From: Patescibacteria group bacterium
GTDB taxonomy: Bacteria; Patescibacteriota; Minisyncoccia; Phycocordibacterales; GWA1-40-21
NCBI GenBank assembly: GCA_018968925.1
Contig: JAGWZI010000006.1
Location: forward strand, 1 to 34,579
Reading direction: 5' to 3'
DNA length: 34,579 nucleotides
Below, one piece after another: positions 27,052 through 34,579 of this stretch. The translations under genes and the position numbers were made by a program. Positions within the stretch are counted from its first letter, which is position 1, and each line of letters opens with the position of its first letter. Under the pieces are notes generated by a model. It saw only the letters and a program-made list of their open reading frames with translations, was not told where the DNA came from and did no database searches.

Positions 27052-27627
27052 TTATTTCGTCACCCTGCCGACGTACTCCCCTGTTTCGGTATTGATGATG
27101 GCGATGTCTTTCTCGGTGATGAAAAGCGGCGCGTTCACGATGGCGCCCGTCTCGAGCGTGATCTGCTTCGTCGCATTGTTCGACGTGTCGCCGCGGACCG
27201 CGGGCGGCGCTTCGGTGACGCGCAGTTCTACCTTGACCGGCAGGTGCACGCCGATGACCTTGTCCTCGAATGTCGCCATTTCGACGATCGAATTCGTTTT
27301 CATGAATTTGGCCGGCGTGCCGATCGCCGTCTCGGAGAGGTTGAAGCGGTTCTTCGGATCGGCAGGATCCGCGAACCAGAAGAGGTTCTTATTGTCTTTG
27401 TACAAAAATTTCGCCTCTTTGTAGACGATCTCCGCCTCTTCCACCCGTTCGGACTGGTGGAACGTGACCTCGACGACCTTGCCGGTCGTCATGTGCTTGA
27501 GCTTGGCGACGTTCACCGCCTTATATCCCCCTTTCGAGCCGACCTGGCTCGCGACGACCTCATACGGTTCGCCTTCGTAGAGGATGGTCGTCCTCGGCTT
27601 GATCTCGTTGTAGGACAGGAGCGCCAT
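27052..27627 (-). CDS. efp: Elongation factor P
   Basis: YNEIKPRTTILYEGEPYEVVASQVGSKGGYKAVNVAKLKHMTTGKVVEVTF; C-terminal GAIVNAPLFITEKDIAIINTETGEYVGRV. Confidence 0.93.
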   Translation of the reverse strand: MALLSYNEIKPRTTILYEGEPYEVVASQVGSKGGYKAVNVAKLKHMTTGKVVEVTFHQSERVEEAEIVYKEAKFLYKDNKNLFWFADPADPKNRFNLSETAIGTPAKFMKTNSIVEMATFEDKVIGVHLPVKVELRVTEAPPAVRGDTSNNATKQITLETGAIVNAPLFITEKDIAIINTETGEYVGRVTK

Positions 27628-27828
27628 TTATTTCGCGACGAACGGCAGGAGGGCCATGAAGCGGGCGCGCTTCACCGCCTCGGCGAGCTGGCGCTGGCTT
27701 TTGGCATTGGTCGACGTCTTGCGCTTTCCCTGGATGCGCGCGTGGGGATTCAAAAATTGCTTGAGGAGGGCGAGGTCCTTGTAGTCGACGTATTGGATGT
27801 TATTCTGCGAAAAAAAGCACTGTTTCAT
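27628..27828 (-). CDS. rpsR: 30S ribosomal protein S18
   Basis: IQYVDYKDLALLKQFLNPHARIQGKRKTSTNAKSQRQLAEAVKRARFMALLPFV. Confidence 0.96.
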   Translation of the reverse strand: MKQCFFSQNNIQYVDYKDLALLKQFLNPHARIQGKRKTSTNAKSQRQLAEAVKRARFMALLPFVAK

Positions 27829-27866
27829 AGCTTGGCGATACTATCGTATTTTCAGATTTTTTGCAA

Positions 27867-28316
27867 CTAGAACGGAATGTCCTCCGGATTGATCTCGTCG
27901 GACGGATATTCGATCGTGTCCATGTCCGGCACTTTGGATTTCGCCGCGGGCGCTTCGCTCTCCGCCTTGCGCGGCGCGCCGGCGCCGCCCGTCATCGGGC
28001 CGAACTGGAAATTCTCGACGATGACTTCCGAGCGGTATTTCTTCTGGCCGTCCTTGTCGTCCCACGAACGGTTCGCGATGCGGCCTTCGACGAAGACGCT
28101 CTGTCCTTTCTTCAAGTATTGCGCGATCGTCTCCGCCTGCCGCGCGAACGCAACGATGTTGTGGAAGGTGACGTCTTCCTTCTTCGCGCCGCTCTGGTCC
28201 TTCCAGACGCGGTTCGTGGCGATGGCGAACGAGACGACCTTCGTGCCGGACGGCAACGACTTAAGCTCCGGGTCCCGGGTGAGATTGCCGAACAGGAATG
28301 CCTTATTGATATTCAT
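27867..28316 (-). CDS. ssb: Single-stranded DNA-binding protein
   Basis: MNINKAFLFGNLTRDPELKSLPSGTKVVSFAIATNR; C-terminal DIPF tip. Confidence 0.95.
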   Translation of the reverse strand: MNINKAFLFGNLTRDPELKSLPSGTKVVSFAIATNRVWKDQSGAKKEDVTFHNIVAFARQAETIAQYLKKGQSVFVEGRIANRSWDDKDGQKKYRSEVIVENFQFGPMTGGAGAPRKAESEAPAAKSKVPDMDTIEYPSDEINPEDIPF

Positions 28317-28328
28317 GCCACCAGTATA

Positions 28329-28835
28329 CTATATCTGCTCCTTGGAGATAAGAGCCTCGAGCCCCGCGTCGATTTCCTCGGCCGTGGCTGAGGTTTCGGC
28401 CGCCTTTTCCGGCTTGCCGATGATCGTCTTGCCTTTGGCGTCCTTGTCGGCGAACACGCTGATTTTCGGCGAGTACATGGTGTTTTCGCGCACCGTTTTC
28501 ACGATGATGTAGCGGAGAATGTCGGCGTCGGCTTTCATGCCGGCATCGATCGCCTGGACGTCGCCGCCTTCCGGCAAGGCGAACTTGACCCAGCCGAAGT
28601 AGGCTTTGTCGAACGTCTTGTAAACGCCGCCGAACGCTTTCTTGATCGGATATGCAAGCGGGCGGAGCGCCGGATTTTCTTCGGAGATGATTTCGGCTTT
28701 CTGCGCGGCAAGGAGTTTCTTCACTTTCTCGACGTGCGCCGGGATCTGCTCTTCGGCGACGGAGGAAACGACGTGGTAGCCGACCTCGTAGATCCGCTCC
28801 CCGTCCTTCTTTTCTGCCTTCGGTTCTGTTGACAT
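28329..28835 (-). CDS. rpsF: 30S ribosomal protein S6
   Basis: YEVGYHVVSS...LRPLAYPIKKAFGGVYKTFDKAYFGWVKF; synteny with ssb and rpsR. Confidence 0.88.
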   Translation of the reverse strand: MSTEPKAEKKDGERIYEVGYHVVSSVAEEQIPAHVEKVKKLLAAQKAEIISEENPALRPLAYPIKKAFGGVYKTFDKAYFGWVKFALPEGGDVQAIDAGMKADADILRYIIVKTVRENTMYSPKISVFADKDAKGKTIIGKPEKAAETSATAEEIDAGLEALISKEQI

Positions 28836-28873
28836 AGGAAATGAGATTAGCACAAACGACGTGCCGAGGCAAG

Positions 28874-30139
28874 CTAGTATTTCAGCACGTCCGAGAATTC
28901 CTTCGCGTCCTTGAACCTGCCGACAACAGCAAGATTGAGCGTCTCGTTTTTGAATATCTTCGCCGCCACGGCGCGAACCTCCTCGGCCGTCACCGCTTTC
29001 ACTTCCCGGGCGATATCCTCCGGCGTCTTGATCTTTTCATGGATGATCTCCTGCCCGCCGTAGAAATTCGCCACCGCATCGGACGATTCGAGGCCGAGAT
29101 ACATGGTGCCGACAAGATACCGCTTCGCCTTTTCAAGCTCCTCCTTGCCAACGGGCTCGACGGTCAAGCGTTTGAGTTCCGCGAGGATCGCTGCAACGCC
29201 CTCTTTGATCCGCGCGGGATCGAGGCCGGCGGAAACGGCGAAGATGCCGTGATCGGTGAACGCGTCATTGCCGGGCGTCACGTAGTAGCAGATGCCGAGC
29301 TCTTCGCGCATTTTCTGGAACAGGCGGCCGCTCATGCCGGAGAGCACGCCGTCGAGCACGCGGATGGCGGGATTGTAGCGGCTGTAGGCGTCGAACGACC
29401 GGTTGCCCACGATGATGTGCGCCTGGTCGGTGTCTTTGTAGAAAACTCTCGCTTGCGGCGCGGATTGCGATTCGGCGACTTTGCGCTTGCCTTCCTTTTT
29501 CCACGTGCCGGCATCTTTGAAAAGCAGTGCGGCTTGTTTCGCAATGTCACGCTCGTCGATGCGGCCTGCAACAATGACGGTCGTCGCCGGCGCGACATAG
29601 TGGCGCATGCGGTAGTCGATAAAATCGCGGCGCGTCATGCGGCGGACGTTCTCCTTCGTGCCGGCGATCGGCCAGCCTGCCGGCGTATCGCCGTAGAGGA
29701 GCTTGAAGAATTCCTCGCCGGCGATCGAGCGCGGATTGTCGGCATACATGTTGATCTCCTCGACGATGACGCCTTTCTCCTTTTCGATCTCGGCCTCGGG
29801 AAAAATGGGGTTCAGATAAATGTCCGCCACGACGTCAAGCAATGTGCCGGCGTTCTTGTAGTCGCCTTTCGCGTAATAGCCGGTGTATTCATGGCCGGTG
29901 AAGGCGTTGTGCACGGAGCCGATGTTCTCGAGCTCGTTGGCGATTATGGCGGATGTCGGGCGCTTTTTCGTCCCCTTGAAGCACATGTGCTCGAGGAAAT
30001 GGGAAATACCGTTCTGATCTTTCGTCTCGTATTTCGATCCGGCCTCGACGAGAACGAGCACGGTGACCGTCGGATTCGACTTCATCGGCACCGTAATGAT
30101 CCGCATGCCGTTTTTGAGGATTTTTTTCGTGTATTGCAT
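28874..30139 (-). CDS. M16 family zinc peptidase (processing-peptidase-like)
   Basis: HFLEHMCFKGT (HxxEH); start MQYTKKILKNG placed by the -10 TGATATAGT (30147-30154). Confidence 0.93.
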   Translation of the reverse strand: MQYTKKILKNGMRIITVPMKSNPTVTVLVLVEAGSKYETKDQNGISHFLEHMCFKGTKKRPTSAIIANELENIGSVHNAFTGHEYTGYYAKGDYKNAGTLLDVVADIYLNPIFPEAEIEKEKGVIVEEINMYADNPRSIAGEEFFKLLYGDTPAGWPIAGTKENVRRMTRRDFIDYRMRHYVAPATTVIVAGRIDERDIAKQAALLFKDAGTWKKEGKRKVAESQSAPQARVFYKDTDQAHIIVGNRSFDAYSRYNPAIRVLDGVLSGMSGRLFQKMREELGICYYVTPGNDAFTDHGIFAVSAGLDPARIKEGVAAILAELKRLTVEPVGKEELEKAKRYLVGTMYLGLESSDAVANFYGGQEIIHEKIKTPEDIAREVKAVTAEEVRAVAAKIFKNETLNLAVVGRFKDAKEFSDVLKY

Positions 30140-30182
30140 GCGGCACACTATATCACAAAATCCGTCCGACACCGGGCGGTTT

Positions 30183-31505
30183 TTAAAAGATTTTCTTGAA
30201 ACGGTTTGAGAGCTCCCCTATGTTCACCCGCTCCTGCTTGCCTGAGTCGCGGTCCCGAACGGTCACGCAGTTGTCCTTTTCGATTGTCTCAAAATCTACG
30301 GTCACGCAGTACGGCGTGCCGATCTCATCCTGCCGGCGGTATCGTTTGCCGATATTGCCGTTATCGTCGAACATGACCGCGCCGAATTCTTTTTTCAGTG
30401 CGGCATAGACTTCGCGCGCCTTTTTCACGAGCTCCGGCTTGTTCTTGAGGAGCGGGAAAACGGCGATCTTCACCGGAGCGAGCGCCGGTTTGAATTTCAT
30501 GAAAACTCTTTTTTCTCCGCCGAGTTCGTCTTCCTGATACGCTTCGCAGATGACGGCGAGGATGCTGCGGTCGACGCCGAAGGTCGGTTCGACGCAATGC
30601 GGCGTGAATTTCGTTTTTGCTTCCTCGTCGAGATATTCCAAGGTCACACCGGACGCCTTCGAGTGGTTCTTCAAATCGAAATCCGTGCGGTACGCGAGGC
30701 CGTAAAGCTCATTTTTGCCGAACGGGAAATCATATTCGAAATCGATCGTGCGCTTCGAGTAGTGGGCGAGTTTTTCCGCCGGAACCTCAAGCTCGTGGAT
30801 GTGATCTTTGGAAAGACCGAGGGTTTCTGTCATCCATTTCCACATCTCGGCGCGCCAGTATTCGAAAATTTTCTTCCAGTCGTCCCCTTTCAGGAAATAC
30901 TCGATCTCCATCTGCTCGAATTCGCGCGAGCGGAAGGTGAAATCGCGCGGCGCAATCTCGTTCCGGAACGCCTTGCCGATCTGGGCCAGGCCGAACGGCA
31001 GCTTCGGATGAAAGGAGTCGACGACATTTTTGTAATTGACGAACATACCCTGCGCGGTTTCCGGCCGCAGGTACGAGACCGATTCCTCGCTCTCGACCGG
31101 ACCGACGTTCGTCTTGAACATCATGTTGAACTGGCGCGCTTCGCCGAGTTCGCCGCCGCATTCTGGGCACTTTTTCGGATTCTCGACCTGGTCGGCGCGG
31201 AAACGCTTCTTGCACTTTTTGCATTCGACGAGCGGATCGGAAAAGGTCGCGACGTGGCCTGACGCCTTCCAGACGTTCTGATTCATAAGGATCGCGGCGT
31301 CCACGCCGTACATGTCCTCGCGATCGGTGACGAACGTCTTCCACCAGAGATTGCGGATGTTGTTCTTGAGCGCGATGCCGAGCGGACCGTAATCCCACGT
31401 GCCGGCGAGGCCGCCGTAGATCTCGGAACCTTGGTAGATGAAACCGCGGCGTTTTGAGAGAGAAATGATCTCTTCCATACGCTTGTTTTCCGCCTGTTTT
31501 GCCAT
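30183..31505 (-). CDS. glyS: Glycyl-tRNA synthetase, alpha2 (class II) type
   Basis: GFIYQGSEIYGGLAGTWDYGPLG; RPETAQGMFVNYKNV; FRNEIAPRDFTFRSREFEQMEIEYF. Confidence 0.96.
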   Translation of the reverse strand: MAKQAENKRMEEIISLSKRRGFIYQGSEIYGGLAGTWDYGPLGIALKNNIRNLWWKTFVTDREDMYGVDAAILMNQNVWKASGHVATFSDPLVECKKCKKRFRADQVENPKKCPECGGELGEARQFNMMFKTNVGPVESEESVSYLRPETAQGMFVNYKNVVDSFHPKLPFGLAQIGKAFRNEIAPRDFTFRSREFEQMEIEYFLKGDDWKKIFEYWRAEMWKWMTETLGLSKDHIHELEVPAEKLAHYSKRTIDFEYDFPFGKNELYGLAYRTDFDLKNHSKASGVTLEYLDEEAKTKFTPHCVEPTFGVDRSILAVICEAYQEDELGGEKRVFMKFKPALAPVKIAVFPLLKNKPELVKKAREVYAALKKEFGAVMFDDNGNIGKRYRRQDEIGTPYCVTVDFETIEKDNCVTVRDRDSGKQERVNIGELSNRFKKIF

Positions 31506-31559
31506 GGAAAGAATATACCTGAAAAATAAAAGAATGCCAGAGGTCCACGGCTTACCTTC

Positions 31560-31613
31560 GGCATGTCATTTTCGCTGACCAGACCTGGCCCCGCCTCGCG
31601 AAAATGACATGCC
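31560..31613. repeat. Composite palindrome copy B: 16-bp inverted arms around the same 22-bp core
   Basis: + strand GGCATGTCATTTTCGC (31560-31575) / TGACCAGACCTGGCCCCGCCTC (31576-31597) / GCGAAAATGACATGCC (31598-31613). Core equals reverse-complemented copy A core with one substitution. Confidence 0.85.
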
Positions 31614-31635
31614 TCGACTCGCCGCGCCGATTATT

Positions 31636-33546
31636 TTACTGCCCTACCGTGCCGATGCCTTGCACATACGCCGGGTCGGAGGTGATCTCCGTCGTCACGG
31701 CGGGTTCGGTGTCGGAGAGCGTTGCGCCGGAAAACGCGTCCGTGCCGGAAAGTGTTACCGGGCCGAGAAGCGTTATGGCCGAGCCGACCTGCGAGAGGGA
31801 CGGCGTGACCGCGACCTGGAACGAGACCGAGCGCGGCTGGATCTTCACGCCGGTGTTCGGCGAAAGGTTGCCGATGTTCCAGATGACGGCGCCGCTCGAT
31901 TGGTCGTAGCTCAAGCTCTCGCTTGCCGGACTCGTGAAGCCGGTCCAGACGACGCCTGCGGGCAAGGTCGTCGTGGCAACGGCGTTCGTGACCGCATTGA
32001 ACGAATTCGTCGCCGTGAGCGTGACCGTGTAGGTCGTCTGGCTGTTCACTTTCGGCGGAACCGGACCGCTGTTCTCGAACGGTCCCGCGCTGTGGAATGC
32101 CCGCGACAGGAGATGCAGCGCCGAGGAAACCTTGATGATCGTCTCGCCGGAGTAGAGCGTTTCGACCGTATTGCTGCCGCCCGCCGGAATGCCAGTGACG
32201 GTCACGTCCGCGCGGATCTCGGAACCGGCGAACGGCAAGGTCGGATTGGCGTCCGGCGAGAGCGTACCGAACGTGAACGCGAGGCTGCCCGAACCGCCCG
32301 GCGCGACCGAGGAAAGGTCGCCGTCCGTCGCGCCCGAAAACGTGATGGAATTGTCGGCGGAATTATAGAAACCGTTCTGCGTCGTTATGGCCTGCGGATC
32401 GAGCACCGTGCCGGAAAGCGCCACCTGCACGTTCATCTGGTCGATGGCCTGTGTCAGGTTGTTCTGCCAGTCGATCGAGGCGCTCTCGGTGTCGCCGGCA
32501 TTCATGGAAAGGGACGAGCCGGAAACCTTGTTCACGGAAAATATCGCGCCGACGGAAGGTTTCCTGATCGCGACATCGACCGTATAAATCGAATACGGCG
32601 TGTCGATCGTCGTGCCGTCGGACGCCGGCGTGCCGACGGTGAATTTGAGCACCCGCTCGTCGCCGTCCTGTCCGTCGATCGAACCGCGGATCGTGATGGT
32701 CTTCGTCGTTCCGGGAGCAAGATCACCGATCGAGAATACGCTTCCGTCGAGAGAAGCCGCCTGCGGATCGGACGACGAGAACGTGAAACCGAACGGGTAG
32801 TCGACCTTCAGGATCAGGTTCGATACGGTCGAGAGCGAATTCGACGCGACCGTCACGGTATAGGTCGCGGCCTGTCTTGCGTTCACGCTCGTATCCCCTG
32901 CCACCGAAAGCGCCACCGGCGAGGAACCGATCGTGAGCATGTAATCCTTCTCCTTGGTGAAGACCGCGTTCGAGCCGGCGATCGAATACGAAACGGTCAC
33001 CGCGATCGTCTGCGGCACATTCTCTTGGCCGTAGAGCGACGCTTTGACGATTTCGTCCGCGCTCTTGCCGGCCGCGATTGTGCCGACGTCGGCCGTCTGG
33101 CGCGGCAAGGCGGCCGACGGATTCGCCGGATCGCGCGTGCCCGCCGGATATTCCACGAGCATGCTGACATTCTCGAGCGCGGTCGCATTGCCGTTGACGA
33201 TCTTGATGTCGAGCGGAAACGCTTCTCCGCCCGAGACCGATACCGGACCGGAGATAAGAATATTGATATTGTTGCCGGACACCGTGCCGGAGCCGCCGAA
33301 GAGCGTATACAGCGCGATGAGGACGGCGATGATGAAAAAGACGAGCGCGCCGATGAATATCTTCGCATACGGAATGTTCACGCGCCGTTGTTCCGGCTCC
33401 GGCGTCCACGCGGACGGCGCATTCTTCGGCACGGGAACGGCATCGACCCCGTGGCGGCGCTTGGCGAAAATGTCGCCCGCGTTTTTCGCGTAGAGCGCCC
33501 GTTCGGCTTCCTCGAGCTTGTCTTCGTTTTCCGGCGACCCGTTCAT
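31636..33546 (-). CDS. Membrane-anchored surface protein with DUF11-like repeats
   Basis: TM IFIGALVFFIIAVLIALYTLF near the N terminus; YTVTVASNSLSTVSNLILKVDYPFGFTF, YTVTLTATNSFNAVTNAVATTTLPAGVVW and IWNIGNLSPN motifs. Confidence 0.78.
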   Translation of the reverse strand: MNGSPENEDKLEEAERALYAKNAGDIFAKRRHGVDAVPVPKNAPSAWTPEPEQRRVNIPYAKIFIGALVFFIIAVLIALYTLFGGSGTVSGNNINILISGPVSVSGGEAFPLDIKIVNGNATALENVSMLVEYPAGTRDPANPSAALPRQTADVGTIAAGKSADEIVKASLYGQENVPQTIAVTVSYSIAGSNAVFTKEKDYMLTIGSSPVALSVAGDTSVNARQAATYTVTVASNSLSTVSNLILKVDYPFGFTFSSSDPQAASLDGSVFSIGDLAPGTTKTITIRGSIDGQDGDERVLKFTVGTPASDGTTIDTPYSIYTVDVAIRKPSVGAIFSVNKVSGSSLSMNAGDTESASIDWQNNLTQAIDQMNVQVALSGTVLDPQAITTQNGFYNSADNSITFSGATDGDLSSVAPGGSGSLAFTFGTLSPDANPTLPFAGSEIRADVTVTGIPAGGSNTVETLYSGETIIKVSSALHLLSRAFHSAGPFENSGPVPPKVNSQTTYTVTLTATNSFNAVTNAVATTTLPAGVVWTGFTSPASESLSYDQSSGAVIWNIGNLSPNTGVKIQPRSVSFQVAVTPSLSQVGSAITLLGPVTLSGTDAFSGATLSDTEPAVTTEITSDPAYVQGIGTVGQ

Positions 33547-33566
33547 ACCGGTATCAGTATACCACG

Positions 33567-34148
33567 CTAGAGGTTCGTCCGGAGGAGCGTTTCGTTGATT
33601 TCGGCGACGAGCGTTTTCCGTACGGCGCGGACGGCGGCAAGCAAGCTGTCAGAAATGTCGTCATTGCCGACAAACCGGGACAATTCCGCCGATTCTTTCA
33701 GATAGCCGAGCGTGGCAAGGATCCGCAGGACGGCGAGAATCTCGAGATCGCGGGCATCCGCGGCGGATGCGCCGCTCGCAAGATATGCAAGGAATGACCG
33801 GACGATACGGAAAAGCCGCTCGTTCTTTTCCTCGCCGTGGACGAGCCGCAAGAGGAGCGACAGGACGCCCTGCGCAACGGACATCTTTTCCGGATCATGG
33901 AAAAACGTTCCTGCGGATTCCGCTTCCGCGCTCGTGATGCGCCAGACGTCCCTGCCACGCACAACGGAAACGGAAACAAGGCAAAAATCGCGCAGGTGAC
34001 CTTTCAATTTCGATTTCGCGAGGCGCACGCCCTGCGCCAATGCGCGAATGAAACCGAGACCCTCGGTCAAAAGATCATAGGCGCGGTTCGCTTCGCCGGA
34101 GGTACGGCTCCGCACGACGATCGCCCGGGTCGTGTAGACGTGGTGCAT
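33567..34148 (-). CDS. recO: DNA repair protein RecO
   Basis: MHHVYTTRAIVVRSRTSGEANRAYDLLTEGLGFIRALAQGVRLAKSKLKGHLRDF. Start placed by the -10 TGCTATGAT. Confidence 0.8.
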   Translation of the reverse strand: MHHVYTTRAIVVRSRTSGEANRAYDLLTEGLGFIRALAQGVRLAKSKLKGHLRDFCLVSVSVVRGRDVWRITSAEAESAGTFFHDPEKMSVAQGVLSLLLRLVHGEEKNERLFRIVRSFLAYLASGASAADARDLEILAVLRILATLGYLKESAELSRFVGNDDISDSLLAAVRAVRKTLVAEINETLLRTNL

Positions 34149-34164
34149 GGAAAAATCATAGCAT

Positions 34165-34195
34165 GAAAAAACCGGCGTTTGTGCGCCGGTTTTCA
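34165..34195. terminator. Bidirectional intrinsic terminator
   Basis: GAAAAAACCGGCG-TTTGTG-CGCCGGTTTTC. Confidence 0.8.
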
Positions 34196-34200
34196 AAGAA

Positions 34201-34578
34201 TTACGCCGCAATTGCTTCCCGTTCGCGGATCTTCTCCGCCTCCGCTTTCGTGATGTCGTCGATATCGGCAAACGATGAGGACTCGGCATACGCCTCTTTG
34301 AGCGAAGCGAAGTCGGTGAATTCCTTCTTCACGAACATGCGGTTCCGGAATCCGACGAGCTGTTTGCCCAAATCGTTCATTGTCCCATCCTTCGATCCCT
34401 CGCACATGCGGATCGCCTGCTGGAGCGCCACCTTGAAATCGACGAACGTGTGTTCGTCGGCGATGTCCTTCGTGGCGGTCTTCTCGAGCGCGATCTCCGC
34501 CCGGGCGAGCGCTCTCGCCGCGTTCTGCCATTCCGGCTTCACCTGCACTTGTTCAAAATTGGTTCCGAATTTTTCCAT
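34201..34578 (-). CDS. Hypothetical protein (possibly truncated at the right edge)
   Basis: 125-aa ORF MEKFGTNFEQVQVKPEWQNAARALARAEIALEK...; the apparent start codon is at the window edge, so the true start is unknown. Confidence 0.5.
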   Translation of the reverse strand: MEKFGTNFEQVQVKPEWQNAARALARAEIALEKTATKDIADEHTFVDFKVALQQAIRMCEGSKDGTMNDLGKQLVGFRNRMFVKKEFTDFASLKEAYAESSSFADIDDITKAEAEKIREREAIAA

Positions 34579-34579
34579 G

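Noticed and set aside
28841-30199. 452-aa plus-strand ORF antisense to the M16 peptidase
   Set aside because: Shadow ORF opposite a well-recognised peptidase.
31609-33570. 653-aa plus-strand Arg-rich ORF antisense to the DUF11-like protein
   Set aside because: Composition is that of a frame-shadow of a Ser/Thr/Val-rich gene. The opposite strand has TM and repeat domains plus a good promoter.

Overview
The window reads as an ordinary chromosomal segment of a Patescibacteria/CPR-type genome, probably Parcubacteria (inferred from gene content and protein style). From left to right it holds: (i) the 5' part of a 23S rRNA gene on the minus strand, with its own promoter and long leader and no 16S upstream; (ii) a TrpF-like TIM barrel, ndk, a 930-aa VirD4/TraG-like ATPase and a class-A beta-lactamase-fold protein; (iii) an S10/spc-type ribosomal protein cluster (rpsS-rplV-rpsC-rplP-rpmC-rpsQ-rplN-rplX-rplE // rpsN-rpsH-rplF-rplR-rpsE-rplO-secY, adk, map), with no L30 and broken by a terminator plus promoter; (iv) surface proteins (PKD/lamin-tail-like protein and a 1190-aa protein with a peptidoglycan-binding domain) and a winged-HTH protein; (v) ftsK, recA, rpsF-ssb-rpsR-efp, an M16 peptidase, glyS, a DUF11-like surface protein, recO and a truncated or edge hypothetical. 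No CRISPR array, tRNA, IS element or phage was seen. The main unexplained signals are: two composite palindromes 14 kb apart that share a 22-bp core (one mismatch) but have unrelated, locus-specific inverted arms; a 23S rRNA leader that looks like a leader-peptide/antiterminator/terminator attenuator followed by a boxA-like element; near-universal extended -10 promoters 6-10 nt from ATG codons, implying leaderless mRNAs; matching 5'-terminal hairpins on both ribosomal protein transcripts; and, by contrast, a roughly 455-nt structured leader plus operator-like dyad for the large surface-protein gene. All calls were made by eye. No database search or folding calculation was run.
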